8,005 bases of DNA from Candidatus Aminicenantota bacterium (GTDB lineage: Bacteria; Acidobacteriota; Aminicenantia; Aminicenantales; Aminicenantaceae). Made by a program: the position numbers and the translations under genes. The stretch lies in NCBI GenBank assembly GCA_030633795.1, contig DAOWCB010000051.1, forward strand, positions 1 through 8,005, read 5' to 3'. The notes below the pieces were generated by a model. It saw only the letters and a list, made by a program, of their open reading frames with translations, did no database searches and had not been told where the DNA came from. The stretch's first letter is position 1. Every line of letters starts with the position of its first letter. Positions 1 through 4,975 of the stretch are shown here, piece by piece.

Positions 1-27
1 ATGTAAAGATATTCCATAAATATGATA

Positions 28-42
28 GCAAACTTTGTGCCA
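28..42 (-). promoter_or_regulatory. Putative sigma-54 (RpoN) promoter facing left
   Basis: On the minus strand the sequence reads TGGCAC, five bases, TTGC, then T, preceded by T. This gives the GG-N10-GC spacing required by sigma-54 and a near-perfect -24/-12 match; only the base after TGGCAC departs from the usual G. The predicted start point is about position 16, so the transcript would leave the window to the left. A minus-strand ATG lies at 17-15 but only five codons are visible, so I do not call a gene. Any enhancer-binding sites would lie further right, inside the 5' part of murB; none was recognised. A plus-strand frame is also open from 3 to a TAG at 90-92; if it is the end of a real gene, the site would be intragenic and less credible. 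Confidence 0.5.
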
Positions 43-66
43 AATTAAAACCTGCAGGAAAGGCGC

Positions 67-95
67 TTGGATTTTTTAGGGACTTTGGTTAGAAT
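67..95 (+). promoter_or_regulatory. murB promoter, predicted leaderless start
   Basis: The sequence holds TTGGAT (67-72), a 17-base spacer, and TAGAAT (90-95), a good sigma-70-type -35/-10 pair. Six bases after the -10 comes the ATG at 102, so the expected transcription start falls on or next to the A of the start codon. There is no Shine-Dalgarno sequence at a workable distance; the only purine run, AGGGA at 78-82, lies inside the promoter spacer. The murA promoter has the same layout. Confidence 0.6.
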
Positions 96-101
96 GTGGC
101 C

Positions 102-1046
102 ATGGATTCAGGACATCTAGGTTTTAAAGAGGATTTTTCGAAAACTTTCGGAAAAAGCCTGAAACAATCGGTTTTTCTCCACGAACATGCCAATTTCAAG
201 GTCGGGGGACAGGCGGATTATTTTTTTGCTGCATCCTCCCTCCCTGATCTTGTCCAGGCTGTCCGCTTGGCCAGACAGCACAGTATACCGTATTACATCA
301 TAGGGGGTGGGTATAACCTGTTGTTCGACGATGACGGGTTTCGTGGTCTGATTATCAAGAACTGTGTGCAAGGCATAAATAAAACAGGAGTGGCAAAGAT
401 CGAAGCCTACTCTGGAACACCAATACGAGAATTGGTTGAGTTTTGCATCGCTAACACATTGCAAGGATTTGAATTTTTGGCTGGAATCCCAGGGACAATC
501 GGGGGAGCCGTGTTCGGGAATGCCGGAGCCTTTGACCGGGATATCGGGAGCTTTTTAACAGAAGCGCTCATTTTAGATAAAAGGGGAGAACAGGTTTGGG
601 TGGACAGGGATTATTTTGCCTTTGACTACCGCCAAAGCCGATTGCGAACCAACCGGAACCTCCTTCTGAAAGCCACATTTTTGCTCCAGAAAGGAGTCCA
701 ACAAGACATAGAGGATAAAATAACAGAGAATTTGGCAAAAAGGGAAAAAAAGCATCCTCCTAGAGAAGTGGCCTGCGCGGGGAGTTATTTTAAAAATCCG
801 GTACTTCCTGACGGAAAAAGGGTAGCTGCGGCCTATTTTTTAGACCAAGTGGGTGCGAAAAGCCTAGGCATCGGGGGGGCGGCTGTATTTTCAGATCATG
901 CCAACTTCATCATTAATAAACAAGAAGCCACGACCAAGGATATTTTGTGTTTAGCCCTCGAGCTTAAAAATCGGGTGAAACAGAAGTTCGGGATTGAGTT
1001 GGAAGAAGAAGTTATTTACCTTCCAGCAGAGCTTTCAAAGCCTTGA
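102..1046 (+). CDS. murB: UDP-N-acetylenolpyruvoylglucosamine reductase (MurB)
   Basis: Cytoplasmic FAD enzyme that uses NADPH to reduce UDP-GlcNAc-enolpyruvate to UDP-MurNAc, the second committed step of peptidoglycan precursor synthesis. From ATG 102 it is 314 aa, normal for the family. The FAD-binding half shows FKVGGQADYFF (about 32-42), GGGYNLL (68-74) and FEFLAGIPGTIGGAV (123-137). The catalytic half has YRQS with the conserved Arg at about 177, GSYFKNP with the proton-donor Ser at about 228, HANFIIN (266-272) and LEEEV with the C-terminal catalytic Glu at about 303. All expected catalytic residues are present. An upstream GTG at 96 is in frame, but it touches the -10 box and has no ribosome site, so ATG 102 is preferred. 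Oddity: Tyr replaces the usual Ser in GGGSN. The last 35 bases overlap the convergent DUF2520 gene. Confidence 0.96.
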   Translation: MDSGHLGFKEDFSKTFGKSLKQSVFLHEHANFKVGGQADYFFAASSLPDLVQAVRLARQHSIPYYIIGGGYNLLFDDDGFRGLIIKNCVQGINKTGVAKIEAYSGTPIRELVEFCIANTLQGFEFLAGIPGTIGGAVFGNAGAFDRDIGSFLTEALILDKRGEQVWVDRDYFAFDYRQSRLRTNRNLLLKATFLLQKGVQQDIEDKITENLAKREKKHPPREVACAGSYFKNPVLPDGKRVAAAYFLDQVGAKSLGIGGAAVFSDHANFIINKQEATTKDILCLALELKNRVKQKFGIELEEEVIYLPAELSKP

Positions 1047-1881
1047 ATTTTTCCTCTGGCATCTTACCTTCTCTTTTTGCTATCTGGAGTGATTGATAGG
1101 CTATGGTGGTATAAAGGTCGTAAAGTTCAGGAAGCTTGTGCAGGGCCTCCAGGTGCTTTTCGATAGATTTTTCATCCCCTCGAGCGATAGGGCCTGTCAA
1201 AGCCGTTGGAGCGTCAATTTTTTTTACATTTTGTAAAGTTCCTTGTACCAAAGGCATCAAAACTTGAGAAGCCGTGGAATTGGCCAAACCGGCCTGTGAA
1301 AGCAACTCCGCGGCTGTATCCAGGAGGGTTGCCAGGAAATTCGAAGCCATACTGCAGGCCGTGTGGTAGAGTGGTTTATTGTGGGCTTCTAGGATGAAAA
1401 ACTTGCCGCCCAGTTGGCGGGTGATTCCTATTGCCAGATTGAGAGCCTCCTGTTTGCCTTCGAGGCCGAAAAAAATATCTTCAAAAGCTTTGGGATCGGG
1501 TTTTTTTTGAGGAAAAGACTGGACAGGATGGAGGGATGCAACCAAAGCGCCTCTCTTTTCCAAAGAATTCAGGGATTCTGTGGTGAGAAGTCCACTGCAG
1601 TGAAAAACAAATTTATCTTGCCAGTCCATAGCAGAGTCGGCCAACTCTTCGGCCACCGTTTGAATCGCGTCGTCGGGTACAGTTAAGATGACCCAATGGC
1701 CATATTCGGCGGCAAATCGGTTATCGTCGGTGAATTTTCCCTGGCCGATAATCTGTTGGCTTTCTTGAGCTGCAGAGAGATTTTTGTCCGAATAGGCTGT
1801 TATCCGGTGTCCCTTCCGCAAAAGAGCATAACCGAGGTTGGTGCCCAGTTTTCCCGCTCCTATAATGGCGATGTCACTCAT
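1012..1881 (-). CDS. Rossmann-fold DUF2520 putative oxidoreductase
   Basis: A 289-aa protein with an N-terminal NAD(P)-binding Rossmann domain (IGAGKLGTNL at 7-16, then VILTVPDD at 64-71) and a C-terminal helical DUF2520 domain. Family marks are the HPVQSFP segment (118-124), YHTACSMASNFLATL (172-186) and LTGPIARGD (228-236). The fold resembles F420-dependent NADP reductases and 6-phosphogluconate dehydrogenase-like reductases. A dinucleotide-dependent reduction or oxidation is likely, but the substrate is unknown. The start at 1881 is chosen because GGAG lies six bases upstream and the start overlaps the preceding stop as ATGAGTGA; a TTG at 1902 in the same frame would only add seven residues. 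It is the last gene of the murA group. Its stop lies inside the 3' end of murB on the opposite strand, so no separate terminator is visible between the two. Confidence 0.88.
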   Translation of the reverse strand: MSDIAIIGAGKLGTNLGYALLRKGHRITAYSDKNLSAAQESQQIIGQGKFTDDNRFAAEYGHWVILTVPDDAIQTVAEELADSAMDWQDKFVFHCSGLLTTESLNSLEKRGALVASLHPVQSFPQKKPDPKAFEDIFFGLEGKQEALNLAIGITRQLGGKFFILEAHNKPLYHTACSMASNFLATLLDTAAELLSQAGLANSTASQVLMPLVQGTLQNVKKIDAPTALTGPIARGDEKSIEKHLEALHKLPELYDLYTTIAYQSLQIAKREGKMPEEKFKALKALLEGK

Positions 1882-2356
1882 CTGAATCTCCAAAAATCTC
1901 AAGCCAGTGATCCACCTCGAGAGGGGAAAGGGTGATGTCTTCCTTATCCATGGCTTTGGATTCTTTGAAATCTTTTAATGTCGTTTTCAGAAGCTTATGG
2001 AATTCTTTACAGTCGAGAATTTTAGCCCCGTTAACCCGGGCAAAGGTTTTAATCTCCCTATCAGAACTTACCACATGGAAGTGCCTTAAATCCGTCTGCT
2101 TTTCTATCCAATGCTTAATAACTGTATCAGCGGATTCTTCCAGGTCCGGCCACAGAATGGAAAATTCCTTCCTCCGAAATTTTTCGCCGAAAAGATCGGG
2201 ATCCGATGGGCCGTCGAATACCAAGATGATTTTTGTTTTTTTTGTCGTTTGGAATATCAATAACTGAGCGACTAAACGATGTTTGCTCTTGGGATCGGGC
2301 AATTCTAGCGTTGGTATGTGCCCGATAAGGTTATTGCCGTCTATTAAATAAGGCAT
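1874..2356 (-). CDS. NYN-domain (YacP-like) putative ribonuclease
   Basis: A 160-aa protein of the NYN/PIN-like nuclease superfamily, closest in layout to the YacP/DUF901 group (Bacillus Rae1 is a ribosome-associated member). Acidic and polar residues expected for metal binding are visible: IDGNNL with Asp6, Asn8 and Asn9; VFDGPSD with Asp48; ESADTVI with Glu74 and Asp77; VSSDREI with Asp99. Basic stretches occur near 57-64 and 120-135. An RNA-cleaving role follows from the family and is not shown here. The gene is translationally coupled to the DUF2520 gene by an 8-base overlap and lies 63 bases after the UPF0173 gene. It has no convincing Shine-Dalgarno sequence before ATG 2356; the nearest AGGA is about 15 bases away. 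The N-terminus MPYLIDGNN fits the family start well. Confidence 0.85.
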   Translation of the reverse strand: MPYLIDGNNLIGHIPTLELPDPKSKHRLVAQLLIFQTTKKTKIILVFDGPSDPDLFGEKFRRKEFSILWPDLEESADTVIKHWIEKQTDLRHFHVVSSDREIKTFARVNGAKILDCKEFHKLLKTTLKDFKESKAMDKEDITLSPLEVDHWLEIFGDSDE

Positions 2357-2419
2357 TTTTCAACTGGGTGTTTCCTATAGCCTTTGACGTAGAATGAGAG
2401 CGCTTATTTCCAGAGGCGG

Positions 2420-3073
2420 CTAGAAGTTGAATGTCTCTCCAGGCTTGAGGATGATGACCTCAGCCATGTTTCCTACCCTGTTCTTGAAATCCTCGGGATC
2501 GGCCTCAACGATCGGAAATGTGTTGTAGTGAATGGGAATAACCTTTTTGGTCTGTATGAATTCGACAGCCTTGGTTGCGGACGGTACACCCATGGTGTAT
2601 CGATCTCCAATCGGGAGAAAGCTCAAGTCAGGGCTGAAAAACTCTCCTATCAGCCTCATATCATAAGTCAATCCCGTATCGCCTGCATGATAAAAGGTTT
2701 TGCCATCGAGTTCGATTACGACGCCTGCAGGGTCTCCTTTTTCGGCGGAATGCCAAGCTTGAACCATGTGGATTTTCACCCCGTTGGTTTCAACTGTGCC
2801 TCCTATATTCATTCCTTCCGCCGCTATCCCCTCTGCCTCAGCCTCAACAGCAATCTCATGTATGCCAACCAAAGTTGCTCCTGTGTTTTTACAGATACCA
2901 AAAGCATCTCCCAAATGGTCGCCATGGTAATGGGTGACGATGACCACATCTGCTTCTGCGATTTTATCTGCGCTTGTGGAAGCCGCAGGATTTCCTGTCA
3001 GAAAAGGATCGATGAATACGGCTTTAGATCCATCAATTTTTACTGCGGAATGTCCTAGCCAAGTTATTTCCAC
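2420..3073 (-). CDS. UPF0173 metal-dependent hydrolase (metallo-beta-lactamase fold)
   Basis: A 217-aa protein with the full metal-binding set of the metallo-beta-lactamase superfamily: THYHGDH (His48, His50, Asp52, His53), His108 in AWHSA, HAGDTG (His129, Asp132) and His182 in IPIHYNTFP. The N-terminal WLGHSAVKI and the PIGDRYTMG segment are typical of UPF0173 (YtkL-like) proteins, whose natural substrate is not firmly established. It is cytoplasmic, with no signal peptide. It starts with GTG at 3073; the choice is supported by a strong AAAGGAGG site six bases upstream and by the family N-terminus. The gap to hinT is 45 bases and contains a TATAAT-like hexamer (3102-3097, minus strand) without a good -35 partner, so an internal promoter is possible but unproven. 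Confidence 0.93.
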   Translation of the reverse strand: MEITWLGHSAVKIDGSKAVFIDPFLTGNPAASTSADKIAEADVVIVTHYHGDHLGDAFGICKNTGATLVGIHEIAVEAEAEGIAAEGMNIGGTVETNGVKIHMVQAWHSAEKGDPAGVVIELDGKTFYHAGDTGLTYDMRLIGEFFSPDLSFLPIGDRYTMGVPSATKAVEFIQTKKVIPIHYNTFPIVEADPEDFKNRVGNMAEVIILKPGETFNF

Positions 3074-3118
3074 GATATACCTCCTTTCCCTAAATTATTA
3101 TAAAAAATACCGCTGCCA

Positions 3119-3463
3119 TCATCCTGGAGGCCAAGTCATGCGCCGTCCACCTAAAAGGTGAAAGTGGATGTGAAAAACTTCCTGTCCGGAATCTCTTGCT
3201 GTATTGAGAACGATTCGATACCCCTTTTCTTCTATTCCTATGTTTTGGGCGATTTGACGGGCTCTGAGGAGGATGTGGCTTAGAAGTTCTTTTTTCTCAT
3301 CGGGAATGTCATTCAGGGAAGCGAAGTGCTCTTTGGGTATGATCAGAATGTGGATCGGCGCTTGAGGATTGATGTCGTTGAATGCAATGATTTGCTCGTC
3401 CTCAAAAATGAGCTCGCTCGGAATATCCTTGTTGACGATTTTACAAAAAATACAGTCCTCCAT
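3119..3463 (-). CDS. hinT: Histidine triad (HIT) nucleotide-binding protein
   Basis: A 114-aa HINT-branch HIT protein, a small cytoplasmic hydrolase of purine nucleoside phosphoramidates and acyl-adenylates. The triad motif reads HIHFH (98-102), with the second His of the triad (His100) as the expected nucleophile. An N-terminal CIFC pair (4-7) matches the zinc-binding Cys motif seen in many bacterial members. NDINPQAPIHILIIPK (29-44) forms the nucleotide-binding side, and the C-terminus GGRRMTWPPG is the usual HINT ending, so the gene is complete. ATG 3463 is preceded by AAGGAG at a five-base spacing. It is the second gene of the murA group, 45 bases from each neighbour. A short CCTG...CAGG dyad lies in the gap after murA, with no U-run, so it is not a terminator. 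Confidence 0.94.
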   Translation of the reverse strand: MEDCIFCKIVNKDIPSELIFEDEQIIAFNDINPQAPIHILIIPKEHFASLNDIPDEKKELLSHILLRARQIAQNIGIEEKGYRIVLNTARDSGQEVFHIHFHLLGGRRMTWPPG

Positions 3464-3508
3464 TTTTGCTCCTTAAGCTCCTCGATCTTCTAACCTGAAT
3501 AATCCAGG

Positions 3509-4771
3509 CTAATCCTTGAATCTCTCGATAGGGGCTCCGAGAGATTTCAGTTTATCTTCGATATTTTCGTATCCCCGGTTGAGATGTTCCGTGTCATTGA
3601 TGATGGTCTCTCCGCTTGCTATCAGTCCTGCAAGCACAAGAGAGGCCGAGGCTCTCAGATCTGTGGCGAGAATTTCCGCCCCTGAGAGGGGAGATTTGCC
3701 TTTCACCATGGCCTTATCCCCGGTGACTTCGATGTTTGCTCCAAGGCGCAACAATTCATTCACATGAGAAAATCTTCTGTCGAATATGGTTTCTGTTATG
3801 ATGGATGTTCCCTCGGCTTGGGTCATCATGACCATGAATTGGGCCTGCATGTCTGTAGGAAAACCAGGATAGGGAGATGTGGTGATATCTTGGGCTCTGA
3901 TCATATTGCACCCGGTGACTTGCAAGGAATGGTTGTTGATCTTTTCTATTTCTGCACCAGAATATCGCAATTTTTCGATGATCGTTCCCAGTTGGTTGGG
4001 AAGGACATTGGAGAGGACAATATTTCCTCTGGTCAGCGCTCCAGCGATCAGAAATGTCCCGGCTTCGATCCTATCTGGTATGATTTCATGTGTGGCCCCT
4101 CCCAACTCTTTTATTCCTTTGATGCGGATGGTTTCCTCACCGATTCCATCGATTTTCGCTCCCATCTTGACGAGGAGCTGGCAAAGATTGGCCACTTCCG
4201 GTTCCAGAGAACAATTTTTCAACACGGTCTCACCTCGTGCAAGGGATGCCGCCATCAGTATGTTTTCTGTTCCCCCTACTGTTTTTTTCTCGAATTCTAT
4301 TTCTGTTCCTTGGAGCTTTTTGGCTTTGGCGGTGATGTATCCGTGTTCAAGGCGTATGGATGCTCCCAATTTTTCAAGCCCTTGGATGTGAAGGTCGATC
4401 GGCCGCGATCCTATCGCACATCCTCCTGGCAAGGAGACGATGGCTTTTCCATGTCTTGCCAGGAGGGGCCCCAGCACGAGGATGGAAGCCCTCATCGCTC
4501 TGACGAGTTCATAAGAAGCTTCCTCTGAGAAGATTTTTTTCACCTGGACGGACAAAGACTTTCGTCTGATGCTGTAGTCTGCACCCAGTTCCTTGACCAA
4601 TGTTAGAATGGTAAAAACATCCTTCACCAACGGGATATTTTTTAGTCTGACTTTTTCTTGGGTTAAAAGGGAAGCCGCAATGGCAGGCAGAACCGCATTT
4701 TTAGCCCCGCTGATTTTGACTTTTCCCTTGAGCTGGAGGTTCTGATTTCCGCGAATCCTGATCTTTTCCAT
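3509..4771 (-). CDS. murA: UDP-N-acetylglucosamine 1-carboxyvinyltransferase (MurA)
   Basis: A cytoplasmic enzyme that transfers enolpyruvate from PEP to UDP-GlcNAc, the first committed step of peptidoglycan synthesis and the target of fosfomycin. At 420 aa it has full family length. Seen in the sequence: KISGAKNAVLP (19-29) with the catalytic Lys24-Asn25 pair; LPGGCAIGSRPIDLH (114-128) with Cys118 at the position alkylated by fosfomycin; DRIEAGTF (233-240); YPGFPTDMQAQFM (301-313) with the catalytic Asp307; RRFSHVNEL (332-340); and LNRGYENIEDKL (397-408) with the conserved Arg399. Cys rather than Asp at 118 predicts an intrinsically fosfomycin-sensitive enzyme. ATG 4771 matches the family start (MEKIRIRG) but has no Shine-Dalgarno sequence; the promoter ends eight bases before it, suggesting a leaderless message. 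It is the first gene of a probable five-gene leftward group. Confidence 0.97.
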   Translation of the reverse strand: MEKIRIRGNQNLQLKGKVKISGAKNAVLPAIAASLLTQEKVRLKNIPLVKDVFTILTLVKELGADYSIRRKSLSVQVKKIFSEEASYELVRAMRASILVLGPLLARHGKAIVSLPGGCAIGSRPIDLHIQGLEKLGASIRLEHGYITAKAKKLQGTEIEFEKKTVGGTENILMAASLARGETVLKNCSLEPEVANLCQLLVKMGAKIDGIGEETIRIKGIKELGGATHEIIPDRIEAGTFLIAGALTRGNIVLSNVLPNQLGTIIEKLRYSGAEIEKINNHSLQVTGCNMIRAQDITTSPYPGFPTDMQAQFMVMMTQAEGTSIITETIFDRRFSHVNELLRLGANIEVTGDKAMVKGKSPLSGAEILATDLRASASLVLAGLIASGETIINDTEHLNRGYENIEDKLKSLGAPIERFKD

Positions 4772-4779
4772 GCAAAATC

Positions 4780-4808
4780 ATTCTAGACCAATACACTCCA
4801 AAATTCAA
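4780..4808 (-). promoter_or_regulatory. murA promoter, predicted leaderless start
   Basis: On the minus strand TTGAAT (4808-4803), a 17-base spacer and TAGAAT (4785-4780) form a good sigma-70-type promoter. The ATG of murA begins only eight bases after the -10 box, placing the transcription start zero to two bases before it. No ribosome-binding site fits in between. The -35 box overlaps the first copy of the CAACATTGGG repeat. The -10 box and the G after it are identical to those of the murB promoter. Confidence 0.65.
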
Positions 4809-4935
4809 CATTGGGGTAAGTATCTTTGTTTCAGTTATAAATGGCGTTTAAAATCTTCACGGGAGCAAAACCATTCCCAAAAGCCGACATAAAGCCTTTT
4901 GATATCACGAAAATAAGGATGCTTCCAACATTGGG
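4806..4935. repeat. Pair of CAACATTGGG direct repeats with an internal dyad
   Basis: The ten bases CAACATTGGG occur at 4806-4815 and 4926-4935, exactly 120 bases apart and both inside the gap between the Cys/Met-type gene and murA. Each copy has an inverted-repeat core: CCAA-CA-TTGG at 4925-4934, and the shorter CAA-CA-TTG at 4806-4813. The left copy overlaps the murA -35 box. The pair could be a two-site operator, or simply chance in a short AT-rich gap. Confidence 0.35.
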
Positions 4936-4975
4936 TCCCTAAATATTTAAGGCTTGGTCGAGGTCGGCAATCAGG
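4835..4975 (-). other. Start-less open frame, possible gene remnant
   Basis: In the gap upstream of murA one minus-strand frame stays open from just after a stop at 4978-4976 to a TAA at 4837-4835, giving 46 residues. It has no ATG, GTG or TTG start. Its first 37 bases or so run inside the 3' end of the Cys/Met-type gene in another frame. The part outside that gene is rich in Trp, Phe, Tyr and Arg (for example WKHPYFRDIKRLYVGFWEWF), which looks more protein-like than the alternatives. I recognise no family. It could be the tail of a decayed gene or a chance frame; other frames here are also open for about 30 codons. Confidence 0.2.

Noticed and set aside
3..92. Plus-strand open frame from the left edge to a TAG, possible end of an upstream gene
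   Set aside because: Thirty open codons are expected fairly often by chance, no motif is recognised, and the stretch contains the murB promoter and a sigma-54 element that suggest non-coding DNA. It needs the sequence to the left.
96..101. GTG at 96 as the murB start
   Set aside because: It follows the -10 hexamer directly and lacks a ribosome site; ATG 102 is at the distance expected for a leaderless start.
1882..1902. TTG start extending the DUF2520 protein by seven residues
   Set aside because: The ATG at 1881 has GGAG six bases upstream and gives the usual family N-terminus directly before the GxGxxG motif.
2390..2395. Plus-strand TAGAAT between the NYN and UPF0173 genes as another promoter of the murA/murB type
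   Set aside because: No -35-like hexamer lies 16-18 bases upstream and no plus-strand gene follows.
2528..3058. 176-codon open frame on the plus strand opposite the UPF0173 gene
   Set aside because: It is the shadow of a gene with a full set of metal-binding motifs and a strong ribosome site; the antisense product has no recognisable domain.
3464..3508. CCTG...CAGG dyad after murA as a terminator
   Set aside because: The stem is only four pairs and no U-run follows; the hinT gene begins a few bases later with its own ribosome site.
3764..4528. 254-codon open frame on the plus strand opposite murA
   Set aside because: It is antisense to a certain murA, is rich in Cys, Phe and Ser runs typical of shadow frames, shows no family motif and has no ribosome site.
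4841..4942. 33-codon plus-strand ORF with an ATG in the gap before murA
   Set aside because: It has no Shine-Dalgarno sequence or promoter in front and runs into the stop codon of the convergent Cys/Met-type gene; in this gap several frames are open for similar lengths, so openness is weak evidence.
4937..4951. CCTAAATATTTAAGG palindrome at the stop of the Cys/Met-type gene as a terminator
   Set aside because: The stem is almost all A-T pairs and no U-tract follows on the transcript, so it would not work as an intrinsic terminator.
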